Source: JACDER01 sp963842575 (GTDB lineage Bacteria; Actinomycetota; Thermoleophilia; Gaiellales; Gaiellaceae). From it: DNA of 64,000 nt. Shown one piece after another: positions 1 to 8,410 of the stretch. The stretch covers positions 558,001-622,000 of the forward strand of contig CAWJGS010000004.1 of NCBI GenBank assembly GCA_963842575.1, written 5' to 3'. The notes under the pieces were generated by a model, which was given only the letters and a program-made list of their open reading frames with translations, was not told the DNA's origin and did not search any database. The position numbers and the translations under genes were made by a program. Within the stretch, counting starts at the first letter, position 1; each line of letters starts with the position of its first letter.

Positions 1-983
1 CCAGGCCGGGTCGGATCGAACGGGCCACCGTCGGCGGATCCGACAGCGAACCGCCTGGAGCGGCCGAGAACGTCCAGATCGCGCTGAAGCTCGCCGACCT
101 CGTTCGCGAGGTTGAGCGAGCCCGTGTCAGTGCACTGGTCGACCGCGTCGATTCCGGTGGTCACGCGCGGCAAACAGACCGCGGCCGGCGACTCCTGGGC
201 ATGACCCTCGGTCGCAGCCGTGTCGTCGTGCGTGTCCCAGAACGAACTCGGATCGCTCAGCGGCCCCTGGACAGTGGCCAACCGTGAAGTGGCCAGAGTC
301 GCCCAGTCATCGGGCATCACAACGCCGGTGACGGACGAACCGTCCGGCAACGTGATCGGATGACCGATCCCGAGCTCATTGAAGTCCTGCAGCAACGGGA
401 TGTTCCCGGTGACGTTCGCCTCCAAAACGTTCGGCGTCGTCTGGCCGGCCGTGTCACTGATCACCGACGTCGTCGGGCCGGTGCACGGGCCCGCCGCCGG
501 GTTGTTGCACAGGACGATCGAGTTGAGGTTCATCCAGCCGACCAGGAAGTCGTGGACAAGAAGGACCGGGCCGGCAGTGCCGTCACGCACGGTCATCTTG
601 ATGTCCGCGATACCAGCCTTCTGTGAGATGAAGCTCATCCCCCAGCAATAAGCACCGTCAAAAGCGCGAACAGAGAAGATCGCGCTGTTGAAGCCAGGTG
701 CCGCGGTGACCGTCTGCGGCGTAGCCAGATGCGGGTCACCACTCCAGTCCACGAGCGTGAAGCCCGCGTCCAGATTGTCAGGGTTGTACCCCTCCGGGAA
801 GACCGAGGGCGGTGCGCACTTAACCAAGCGCACCGCCTCGCCCCTCCAGGCGAGATACGGAATATCTGCAAGCATCGGATCCGGGACGGTGCGTGCCTGC
901 GCGACGGTCGTCAAAGCCATTGTCGCGCCGATCAACGCCACCATTGCCAGGAGTCCGAGCTTAAGGCGTCTGCCGACGTCCAT
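1..983 (-). CDS. Exported protein of unknown function (C-terminus outside window)
   Basis: The minus-strand frame is open from ATG at 983 to the window edge, giving 327 codons with no stop. The start is preceded by a strong AAGGAGGGG ribosome site. The N-terminus has the pattern of a Sec signal peptide: basic residues (MDVGRRLK), a hydrophobic run to about residue 28, then AQA before a probable cleavage site near residue 30. The mature part has scattered cysteines and many Thr, Gly and Pro residues. I recognise no domain. It looks like a secreted or surface protein. A promoter-like sequence lies about 80 bases upstream. Confidence 0.8.
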   Translation of the reverse strand, partial: MDVGRRLKLGLLAMVALIGATMALTTVAQARTVPDPMLADIPYLAWRGEAVRLVKCAPPSVFPEGYNPDNLDAGFTLVDWSGDPHLATPQTVTAAPGFNSAIFSVRAFDGAYCWGMSFISQKAGIADIKMTVRDGTAGPVLLVHDFLVGWMNLNSIVLCNNPAAGPCTGPTTSVISDTAGQTTPNVLEANVTGNIPLLQDFNELGIGHPITLPDGSSVTGVVMPDDWATLATSRLATVQGPLSDPSSFWDTHDDTAATEGHAQESPAAVCLPRVTTGIDAVDQCTDTGSLNLANEVGELQRDLDVLGRSRRFAVGSADGGPFDPTRP

Positions 984-1058
984 AAGAGACCCCTCCTTGG
1001 GAGTGATTGATGGTTGCGCCATGCGGCTGTCGGGTGTTGTTAGACACCGGTAGCGAGA

Positions 1059-1086
1059 ATCCTACAAGGATGTTCGGGTTAGTCAA
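1059..1086 (-). promoter_or_regulatory. Sigma-70-type promoter for the exported protein
   Basis: Read on the minus strand, TTGACT (1086-1081) and TAGGAT (1064-1059) are separated by 16 bases, upstream of the ATG at 983. The 233-base gap 984-1216 also contains a perfect 16-bp palindrome at 1185-1200 (GATTTCTGCAGAAATC) and a second GATTTC/GAAATC pair at about 1090-1114. These could be an operator or the end of the upstream GNAT transcript. No gene is visible in the gap. Confidence 0.45.
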
Positions 1087-1216
1087 GCCCGATTTCAGCG
1101 CGGCGGAGGGCCGAAATCCCGCTCTGCCTCGGGGCTCTGGAGGGAATTGCACGGCCGGACTGACGCGAAAAACTCTCTGTGCAGGATTTCTGCAGAAATC
1201 GCCTTTGCGACGCCCG

Positions 1217-1756
1217 CTACGAGCGCTCGGATTCGTGCGCGTCAAGATCTTCTTTCAGAAGTCCGAACATGATCCCGTCCACCCACTCGCCGTGGCGGAG
1301 ATACGCCTTCCTTTTGACTCCTTCGCGGACGAAGCCCACGCGCTCCGCGTGCCGAATGGCGCGATCGTTGAAGCCGTAGCACTCGAGCTGAAGACGATGG
1401 AAGCCGAGGTCGTACAGCAGGTGCCGTTGGAACTGCCGCGCGGCCTCGTCCGCAAGCCGGCGTCCGCGGAAATCCGGGTGCGTTGCGAGGCCTCCGAGAT
1501 TCGCGATCTTGCTGCGCTGGTTCCGGACGTCGAATCCCATGGAGCCCGCGCGTTTCCAGTCCTCTCCCTCCGCCGCTTCGATCACGAACCTGCCGGTCTC
1601 GAGCGGCTCGCGCTCGGAACGCTCGATCTCCTCCAGCAGCGACTCACGGTCGCGCGGCCGGCGCGCGGACATGAACGGCTCGATGTCCTCGTGGTTCGCA
1701 AGCTCGACGAGGAAATCGAGATCGTCAACCGTCGCCCGGCGGATGCGGACGTTCAT
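1217..1756 (-). CDS. GNAT family N-acetyltransferase (RimJ/RimL type)
   Basis: 179 residues, the usual length for a single GNAT domain. The acetyl-CoA site is visible as the region around THPDFRGRRLADEAARQF (about residues 90-107). It is followed by the strand-helix pair with LECYGFNDRAIRHAERVGF that is typical of RimJ/RimL-like enzymes. It probably transfers an acetyl group from acetyl-CoA to an amine, perhaps a protein N-terminus; the substrate is unknown. Its ATG overlaps the stop of the EamA gene as ATGA (1753-1756), so the two are probably cotranscribed and coupled. A longer open frame that joins it to the EamA N-terminus is a frameshift artefact. Confidence 0.85.
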   Translation of the reverse strand: MNVRIRRATVDDLDFLVELANHEDIEPFMSARRPRDRESLLEEIERSEREPLETGRFVIEAAEGEDWKRAGSMGFDVRNQRSKIANLGGLATHPDFRGRRLADEAARQFQRHLLYDLGFHRLQLECYGFNDRAIRHAERVGFVREGVKRKAYLRHGEWVDGIMFGLLKEDLDAHESERS

Positions 1757-2656
1757 TCGGGCACCGGGGCCGGCCGGCGCGTCCAGGCGACCAGCCCGGA
1801 GCCGAGAGCGACTCCCCCGAGAATGAGTCCGAGCCCGACCAGCTTTTGGGGCGTGAGGGACTCGTCGAGGAGAGTCGCTCCGTATACGAGGGCGAACGGA
1901 GGCAGCAGGTAGACGACGAGGCTGGCGCGCGCCGAGCCGTGCAGGTTGACCAGCCGGTAGTAGAGGAGCGTGCCCACCGCCGTCCCGGCGATCCCGAGCG
2001 CGAGGACGGAGGCGATCGCCTTCCATCCGGGAGCCGCGGAGGGGAGCTGCGCGACCCCGAACGGCAGCAGGACGAGAGCGCCGGCCAGCGACTGCGCGGC
2101 GGAGAAGATGAGGACGGGCACGGCTTCTATGTGGTGCTGCGCGTAGAGCGCGCCGACCGCGTAGCAGAACGCTGCGACCACGACGGCGATCGTCCCGGCG
2201 ACTCCCCACCAGCCGCCCGGTGGGTTCGCGCCCGCCAGCACGCCGACGCCGACGAAGCCGAGAAGGACCCCGGCCAGCCGCGAGCCGCGTGCGCTCTCGC
2301 TGCGTCCGACGCGCAAGTGCGAGGAGCACGACGAAGATCGGCATCGAGGCGTTCGCGATCGCCGCCGTCCCCGAGTCGATGTGCTCCTGGCCCCAGGCGA
2401 TGAGGGTGAACGGGAGAGCTGCGTTGACGATTCCCGAGACGAGGCCGATGAGCCACACGCGCCGGAGCGCCTGCCAGGACTCGCGCAGCCCGGTCGCCGC
2501 GATCAGCACCGGGACGAGGATCGCGGCGGCGAGGAGCAGCCGCCCGGCCATGATCGTCGTCGGCTCGAGCCCCCTCTCGGCCTCCTCGATGAAGAGGAAC
2601 GACGCGCCCCAGATCGCTCCCAGGATCAGCAGGAGCGGAAGGTAGGCGCGCGTCAC
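1753..2656 (-). CDS. EamA/DMT-family transporter (frameshifted near 2316)
   Basis: This is a drug/metabolite transporter superfamily permease with about ten hydrophobic segments in two EamA repeats. The first half (2656 to about 2320) begins MTRAYLPLLLILGAIWGASF and carries the typical GAIWGxSF and GQEHIDSGTAAI motifs. The second half (about 2316 to 1753) continues in another frame with AGVLLGFVGVGVLAG. Removing one base near 2316 joins the halves without loss of residues, so this is one gene. Its role is efflux or uptake of a small metabolite; the substrate is not predictable. It is followed by the GNAT gene with an ATGA overlap. Confidence 0.85.
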
Positions 2657-2665
2657 TCCCTGAGG

Positions 2666-3106
2666 CTATCTGCGAGTCAAGCGCACCCTCGCGGCCGCGG
2701 CGTCGGACGTGCCGGGCTCGAGATAGATGAGCTCGAGCGCCTTCCCGCGCAGCGCTCCGTTGATCGTCCCGTCAGTGTCCACGGCCCAGATGTGGCCGCC
2801 CGAATCGACGACGGCATCGATTTGCTCGTAGGCGCTCCACTTCCCGTTCTCCTGGTGGCGCTTCTTGCCGATGAGCGCGGGTCCGGACGCACGCTGGAAC
2901 ACCAGGTCCCAGCGATCCGAGCGGAACTGCTGCGCCTCCGCGGCGAACTTGGCGCCCTGCCAGTGGCCGACGAGCTTCTTCGCGATGGCGGCAGGAGTGG
3001 CGGCCGAGCGGGCCGGAGTTGCACGAGCAGACGACAGCAGCGCGACCGAAAGTGCGGCGAGAACCGCGAGCGTGACGACGAGAACAGAAACACGGCGAAT
3101 CCTCAT
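2666..3106 (-). CDS. Small exported protein of unknown function
   Basis: 146 residues from the ATG at 3106, chosen because AAAGGAGGT lies six bases upstream; an in-frame ATG further upstream lacks such a site. The N-terminus MRIRRVSVLVVTLAVLAAL has a signal-peptide or membrane-anchor pattern with cleavage probably near ARA (about residue 27-30). The remainder is a compact, mostly polar domain containing Trp residues and the stretch VDTDGTINGALRGKALELIY. I do not recognise a family. It is divergent from purL with almost no spacer. Confidence 0.75.
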   Translation of the reverse strand: MRIRRVSVLVVTLAVLAALSVALLSSARATPARSAATPAAIAKKLVGHWQGAKFAAEAQQFRSDRWDLVFQRASGPALIGKKRHQENGKWSAYEQIDAVVDSGGHIWAVDTDGTINGALRGKALELIYLEPGTSDAAAARVRLTRR

Positions 3107-3117
3107 CGGAACCTCCT

Positions 3118-5235
3118 TTGTCATTAGGGGCACCTAGAATCATTCATCTGACGCAGGTCGTCGAACAGCCACTCCATCGAGCACTCGGGCTCACCGATGG
3201 GGAGCTGGAGAGGATCCGCGGGCTCCTGGGCAGAGACCCGAACCACTTCGAGCTCGCCGTCTTCTCGCTCCTCTGGTCCGAGCATTGCGCGTACAAGCAT
3301 TCAGCCCTTCTGCTCCGCCGGCTGCCCTCGTCAGGCCCGCGCGTGCTCCAGGGGCCGGGCGAGAACGCCGGCGTGATCGACCTCGGCGAAGGCGAGGCGG
3401 TCGCGTTCAAGGTCGAGAGCCACAACCATCCGTCAGCCGTCGAGCCCTTTCAGGGGGCGGCCACCGGCGTGGGCGGGATCATCCGCGACATCGTCGCCAT
3501 GGGAGCGCGGCCGGTTGCGCTGCTGGACGGGCTCTGCTTCGGCGAGCCGGACTGGCACTTCGAACGCGCCGTGGAGGGGATCGGCCACTACGGGAACGCA
3601 GTCGGCATTCCCACGGTGGGCGGAGACACGGTGTTCGCCGACGCGTACCGGGACAACTGCCTCGTCAACGCCATGTGCGTCGGGCTCGTCCCATCCGACC
3701 GCGTCACCCGCGCCCGCGCGCGCACCACGGGCCAGACGGTCGTCCTCTTCGGGTCGACCACCGGCCGCGACGGCATCGGCGGCGCGAGCGTGCTCGCCAG
3801 CCAGGAGCTGGGCGAGGAGTCGCACGAGAAGCGGCCGTCCGTGCAGGTCGGCGACCCCTTCACCGGGAAGAAGCTGATCGAGACGAGCCTGGAGCTCGTC
3901 GAGGGTGGACTGGTCGAGTCGCTGCAGGATCTCGGCGCGGCCGGGCTCGCTTCCTCGCTCTCGGAGATGGCGCGCGACGGCACCGGCATCGACGTCCACC
4001 TCGACCGCGTCCCCCTGCGCGAGGAGGGCATGGAGCCGTGGGAGATCATGATCTCCGAGAGCCAGGAGCGGATGGTCGCCGTCGTGCGGCCGGCGCTCGT
4101 CGAACAGGTCAGGGAGGTCTGCGAGCGCTGGGAGCTCGCGTTCGCGGAGATCGGGCAGGTGACCGGCACCGGCGAGCTCCGCTGCACCTTCGAGGGAGAG
4201 GTCGTCGGCGCGATTCCGGCCGAGTACCTGACGGACGAGGCGCCCCGCTACGAGGTACCGCGCACACCCCGGCCGCCGGCGAAGGACGTGCGCGCGCCGA
4301 AAGGCCCCGAGAACGACGAGGCGCTCCTCCAGCTGCTGCGTTCGCCGAACGTCCGCAGCCGCGCCTGGATCTACCACCGGTACGACCACCTGGTCGGCTC
4401 GCGCACGGTACGGCGGCCCGGGCTCGACGCAGCTGTCCTGCGGCTACGGCCCTCGCTGCGCGGCCTCGCCGTCTCGCTCGACGGGACCGGACGGATGTGC
4501 CGGCTCGACCCTCGTACCGGAGGCGCGGCCGCCGTGCTCGAGGCGGCACGGAACGTCGCCTGCGCCGGCGGCGAGCCGCTCGCGTTCACCGACTGCCTCA
4601 ACTTCGGCAACCCCGAGCGGGGCGAGATCGGCTGGGAGCTCGCGGAGGCGATCGAGGGGATCGCCGAGGCCTGCGAGGCGCTCGGCCTGCCGATCGTGTC
4701 CGGCAACGTCTCGCTCTACAACGAAACGGAGGGACGGCCGATCTACCCGACGCCTGAGGTCGGCTGCGTCGGGCTGGTGGCCGACGTACGGCTCGTCCCC
4801 GGCCACTGGCGCGAGGGCGACGCGGTCTTCCTCGCCGGCCATCCCGCGCTCTCACTCGCCGGCTCCGAGTACCAGGCGCTCTTCGGCGAGGTGGGCGGAC
4901 AGCCCGCGCCGCTCGACCTGCCGGCGGAGGCGGCGCTGATCGAGTTTCTCTGGCGCAGCGCGCCGCTCCTCTCCTTCGCGCACGACGTCTCCGAAGGCGG
5001 ACTGGCCGTCTGCCTGGCGGAGGCGGCGATCGCGAGCGGGATGGGCGCGGAGCTCGACGTGCCGGACGACCGCGTCTCGCTGTTCGGCGAGGGCGGGGGG
5101 CAGGCGGTGGTCGCGTGCGCGCCGGAGGAGGCGGAAACGCTCACCGGCGTGCCGCTGCAGCGAATCGGGACGGTCGGCGGAGCTACACTTGGAGGGCTCC
5201 CTGTGGCTGCGTTGCGCGAGGCCTGGGAGACCTAG
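3118..5235 (+). CDS. purL: Phosphoribosylformylglycinamidine synthase, small-type PurL
   Basis: This is the ATP-dependent FGAM synthase subunit of purine biosynthesis (FGAR plus ammonia to FGAM). At about 705 residues it is the small form that works with separate PurQ and PurS, neither of which is in this window. GPGENAGVIDLG, KVESHNHPSAVEPFQGA and the two AIRS-like halves are intact. The start is uncertain. TTG at 3118 is the only conventional codon and has no ribosome site. CTG at 3148 follows a TAGAAT box (3135-3140) by 7 bases and gives the N-terminus MTQVVEQPLHRALGL, which looks more natural. The stop is two bases before purF. Confidence 0.95.
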   Translation: MSLGAPRIIHLTQVVEQPLHRALGLTDGELERIRGLLGRDPNHFELAVFSLLWSEHCAYKHSALLLRRLPSSGPRVLQGPGENAGVIDLGEGEAVAFKVESHNHPSAVEPFQGAATGVGGIIRDIVAMGARPVALLDGLCFGEPDWHFERAVEGIGHYGNAVGIPTVGGDTVFADAYRDNCLVNAMCVGLVPSDRVTRARARTTGQTVVLFGSTTGRDGIGGASVLASQELGEESHEKRPSVQVGDPFTGKKLIETSLELVEGGLVESLQDLGAAGLASSLSEMARDGTGIDVHLDRVPLREEGMEPWEIMISESQERMVAVVRPALVEQVREVCERWELAFAEIGQVTGTGELRCTFEGEVVGAIPAEYLTDEAPRYEVPRTPRPPAKDVRAPKGPENDEALLQLLRSPNVRSRAWIYHRYDHLVGSRTVRRPGLDAAVLRLRPSLRGLAVSLDGTGRMCRLDPRTGGAAAVLEAARNVACAGGEPLAFTDCLNFGNPERGEIGWELAEAIEGIAEACEALGLPIVSGNVSLYNETEGRPIYPTPEVGCVGLVADVRLVPGHWREGDAVFLAGHPALSLAGSEYQALFGEVGGQPAPLDLPAEAALIEFLWRSAPLLSFAHDVSEGGLAVCLAEAAIASGMGAELDVPDDRVSLFGEGGGQAVVACAPEEAETLTGVPLQRIGTVGGATLGGLPVAALREAWET

Positions 5236-5237
5236 CA

Positions 5238-6624
5238 ATGTGTGGCGTGTTCGGAATCCGGTCCGACGAGCGTGACGTTTCCCGTCTCGCGTACTTCGGC
5301 CTGTTCGCGCTCCAGCACCGCGGCCAGGAGTCGGCGGGGATCGCGGTCGCCGAGAACGGACGGCTGACGGCCGTCCGCGAGCTCGGACTGGTCTCCCAGG
5401 TCTTCGACGAGCAGACGCTGCGCGGCCTGCGCGGGGAGATCGCGATCGGGCACACGCGCTACTCCACGACAGGGTCCACGCACTGGGTGAATGCGCAGCC
5501 GATCGTCGTCCACGGCCTCTCGCGTACGGTCGCGCTCGGCCACAACGGGAACCTCACCAACGCGGAGGAGATACGCGCGGAGCTGGCCGAGATCGGCGTG
5601 ACCCTGCGCTCCACGTCCGACACCGAGGTCATCGCGGCCCTGATCGCGAACGACGAGGCGCCGCTCGCGCAGGCGGTCGCGAACGCGATGGCCAAGCTCG
5701 AGGGAGCGTTCACGGTCACGGCGATCGCGGAGGGCAAGCTGGTCGCTTTCCGCGACCGACACGGGTTCCGGCCGCTCACGCTCGGCTCCATCGACGGCGA
5801 CCCGGTCGTCGCGTCCGAAAGCTGCGCGCTCGATCTCGTGGGCGCGGAAGTGGTGCAGGGAGATCGCGCCGGGAGAGCTGGTCGTCATCGACGAGGAGGG
5901 CGTGCATGCACAGCAGGCCGTGCCGCAGGAAGGCCCGGGCAAGTTCTGCATCTTCGAGTTCTTCTATCTCGCGCGGCCCGACTCGACGATCGACGGCGTC
6001 GAGATCCACGGCGCGCGCGTGCGCATGGGCGAGCGGCTCGCGCGCGAAGCTCCGGTCGAGGCCGACCTGGTCATGCCGATCCCCGACTCGGGCACGCCGG
6101 CCGCCATCGGCTACTCACGCGAGAGCGGCATCCCCTTCCACGAGGGCCTGATCAAGAACCGCTACGTCGGCCGGACCTTCATCCAGCCGGAGCAGGGCAT
6201 GCGCGAGCAGGGCATCCGCGTCAAGTACAACCCGCTGACGGACGTCGCCGGCAAGCGCGTCGTCATCGTCGACGACTCCATCGTCCGCGGGAACACCATG
6301 CGCCAGCTCGTCTCGATGCTGCACGACGCGGGTGCGACCGAGGTGCACGTCCGCATCTCATCTCCGCCCATCGTCTCGCCGTGCTTCTACGGCATCGACT
6401 TCGGGACGGCCGACCAGCTGATCGCGTCCGATTCCTCGGTGGAGGAAGTGCGGGACGAGATCGGCGCCACCTCTCTCGCCTACCTCTCGCTCGAGGGATT
6501 GCAGGAATCGACGCAGCGGCCGGAGCAGGCCTTCTGCCGCGCCTGCCTGACGCGCGAGTATCCGACGCGCATCCCCGAGGGACGCACGCTGGCAAAGATG
6601 AGGTTCGAGCCCAGCCGCGCCTAG
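5238..6624 (+). CDS. purF: Amidophosphoribosyltransferase PurF (frameshifted near 5855)
   Basis: First committed step of purine synthesis: PRPP plus glutamine to phosphoribosylamine. The N-terminal class II glutaminase domain starts MCGVFGI, with Cys2 as the nucleophile directly after Met. The phosphoribosyltransferase PRPP loop VVIVDDSIVRGNTM is intact. Cysteines in GKFCIF, VSPCFY and FCRAC match the four [4Fe-4S] ligands known from the Bacillus-type enzyme. One extra base near 5855 (after GAEVV) breaks the frame; removing it gives VVREIAPGELVVIDEEGV. It lies two bases after purL. A GC-rich hairpin overlaps the stop. Confidence 0.95.
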
Positions 6625-6635
6625 AGCGGCTGGGC
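6609..6635 (+). terminator. GC-rich hairpin at the end of purF
   Basis: GCCCAGCCGC (6609-6618) and GCGGCTGGGC (6626-6635) form a perfect 10-bp stem around a 7-base loop containing the purF stop. There is no U tract. It sits between convergent genes (purF and the small membrane protein) and could stop transcription from both sides. Confidence 0.45.
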
Positions 6636-6645
6636 CCGACACCCG

Positions 6646-6909
6646 CTACTGCTCGAGGACCTTCCCCGCCTTGGCGATTCCGCGGCTGATGATGTAGCCG
6701 AAGGTGAGCGCCGTCGTCATCGTCACCCAGGTGAGGGTGTTGACGGAGTCCGCGATGATCCAGATCAGGACGAAGACGATCTCGATGACCGCGTAGAGGA
6801 GGAACTCGGCGTTGCCCGGAATCGGCATCCGGGCCACGTTCGGTGCGTTGTACCCATACGCCGGGCGGGAGGGCCCGCCGCCGGGCTGCTCGGGAGGCGT
6901 CGTCGACAT
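6646..6909 (-). CDS. Small two-helix membrane protein, hypothetical
   Basis: 87 residues from the ATG at 6909, with GGAAAGGAG eight bases upstream. A Pro/Gly-rich cytoplasmic-looking N-terminus (about 35 residues) is followed by two hydrophobic segments (FLLYAVIEIVFVLIWIIAD and WVTMTTALTFGYIISRGIA) and a short basic tail. This fits a small integral membrane protein. I do not recognise the family. It is 14 bases downstream of the VOC gene and probably cotranscribed with it. Confidence 0.75.
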   Translation of the reverse strand: MSTTPPEQPGGGPSRPAYGYNAPNVARMPIPGNAEFLLYAVIEIVFVLIWIIADSVNTLTWVTMTTALTFGYIISRGIAKAGKVLEQ

Positions 6910-6923
6910 GCTGCTCCTTTCCT

Positions 6924-7337
6924 TTATGCCGCCTGCGCCGGGACGTGCACGACTTCCAGCTTCAACCCGTCCGGGTCGTAGAAGAAGACCGCGTAGTACC
7001 CCGGCATGTACCAGTACTCCTCTGGGCCGCTCTCGATCTCGGCGCCCTGGGCTGCGAGCCAATCGCTGCGCTCGTCGACAACTCCCCGGGACGAAGCTTC
7101 GAGCGCGAGATGGTGGAGGCCGACCTGATACCGGTCGTACTCACCCTCCGTCTGCGCCTCACGGAGCCCGATCGAGCTCCCCTGCCCCCAGAGGTACCAA
7201 ATGGTCTCCCCGCGCTCGCCCTTCACCTCGGTCACCCCGTGCCAGCCGAGCGGGCCGAGGAGATCACGGTAAAACGGGAGGCTGCGCTCGATCGACGATA
7301 CGACCAGGTCGACGTGGTGAACTCCACACGAGCGCAT
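6924..7337 (-). CDS. VOC (glyoxalase/dioxygenase fold) family protein
   Basis: 137 residues, single VOC domain size with two beta-alpha-beta-beta-beta modules. It begins with VHHVDLVVSSIERSLPFYRD, the typical first module carrying the metal-ligand His, and ends with YAVFFYDPDGLKLEVVH, whose Glu would be the last metal ligand. Members include glyoxalase I, extradiol dioxygenases and resistance proteins; the substrate cannot be predicted here. It starts an apparent two-gene unit with the small membrane protein. Confidence 0.85.
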   Translation of the reverse strand: MRSCGVHHVDLVVSSIERSLPFYRDLLGPLGWHGVTEVKGERGETIWYLWGQGSSIGLREAQTEGEYDRYQVGLHHLALEASSRGVVDERSDWLAAQGAEIESGPEEYWYMPGYYAVFFYDPDGLKLEVVHVPAQAA

Positions 7338-7384
7338 GGGTGACCGGCTAAGGGATTCCGCGCGAGGCGCTCAGGTCCTGCCTG

Positions 7385-8410
7385 CTACAGCACGTCCAGG
7401 AGCGGCCAGCGATCGTCGCCGTCGATGCAGGCCCGCAGATAGAGCGCGAGGCCGAGGTCGCCGCTCCACAGCCCACGCTCGCCGGTCCTCTGCTCGATCG
7501 CGTGCATGGCAAAGCGGCGAGCTCGTGCAAGCCACTTCGGATCCCGGGTACGGCGGTTCAGCTTGAGAAAGGCCCAGCCGTTGCCGGCCGTCGCGTGGCA
7601 GAGGCCGGCCCCGCCGCGCACGGGCCCGGCTTCCCAGACGAGCGCCCCGGCCGCGAGCAGGAGAGCGTCGAGCCTAGGCTGGGACGGCGCACCCGCGAGC
7701 GCGCAGACCACCCCGGGCGCGCCGTGGCACCACTGCACCCTGACGTCGCTCCCGTCAGAGCCGATCGTTGGCAACCAGTTGACGAGCTTCCCCTCGCGGA
7801 TGGCCGTTCGCTCGAGCGCCTCGACCACGCGTTGCAACAGCTCGGCCTGGTGCGCGAGACCCTGCAGGCGAATCGTGCTCAGCAGCGCGTACGCGTTCCC
7901 CACGAGCCCGTGCGCGAACCCGAGAAACTGCTCGCTGCGGCCGTCCCACTTCTGCGTCCAGAGGCACGCGCGCGCCTTCGAATCGAACGACCAGGTCGCC
8001 CAGAGGCGGCCGATTGCGGCGCGCGCGATGTCGTCCTCGCCGAGGAGGCGTGCGGCTACGAGGACGCCCGCCGCACCGAAGCCCCATTCGTTCCAGGGAT
8101 CGACGATGGCTTCCCGGGCGGCAACGCGGAAGCGCTCGCGGTCGCCGGAGACGAGCGCGATCCCCACTTCCCCGTCCATCATTCCGGCACCTTTCCCTGC
8201 TCCGAGCGGCCAGTCGACATCGCTACCGAGGGTTCGGAGCGCATAGAGCTCGCCTGCTGCGCCCTCGTACACGCACGCGGCGAACTCGCCCTCCTCGGGC
8301 GGCCCGGCCGCGACCACCTCATCGACGATGTCGCGGATCGCGAAGCGCGCAAGCCGCTCGTTCCACGGCTTCGAGGTGGTCGGCTCGTGCCGGTCGGGGT
8401 TGAAGATCAC
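7385..8410 (-). CDS. LanC-like cyclase-fold protein
   Basis: 341 residues. The alpha/alpha-barrel repeats of the lanthionine synthetase C family are recognisable. The three zinc-ligand motifs are present: WCHGAPGV supplies one Cys and GLCHATAGNG supplies Cys-His, preceded by GFAHGLVGNA. In lantibiotic clusters LanC adds Cys thiols to dehydro-residues; stand-alone bacterial LanC-like proteins have less clear roles. There is no LanB/LanM, precursor peptide or exporter nearby. The GTG start at 8410 overlaps the CtaG stop as GTGA, so translation is probably coupled to ctaG. Confidence 0.8.
   Translation of the reverse strand: MIFNPDRHEPTTSKPWNERLARFAIRDIVDEVVAAGPPEEGEFAACVYEGAAGELYALRTLGSDVDWPLGAGKGAGMMDGEVGIALVSGDRERFRVAAREAIVDPWNEWGFGAAGVLVAARLLGEDDIARAAIGRLWATWSFDSKARACLWTQKWDGRSEQFLGFAHGLVGNAYALLSTIRLQGLAHQAELLQRVVEALERTAIREGKLVNWLPTIGSDGSDVRVQWCHGAPGVVCALAGAPSQPRLDALLLAAGALVWEAGPVRGGAGLCHATAGNGWAFLKLNRRTRDPKWLARARRFAMHAIEQRTGERGLWSGDLGLALYLRACIDGDDRWPLLDVL

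Noticed and set aside
1217..2656. Apparent EamA-GNAT fusion of 479 residues
   Set aside because: The middle of this frame is arginine-rich shadow sequence; the real EamA C-terminal half is in another frame.
7385..8410. Lanthipeptide biosynthetic cluster
   Set aside because: LanC-like protein only; no precursor, dehydratase, protease or ABC exporter is nearby.
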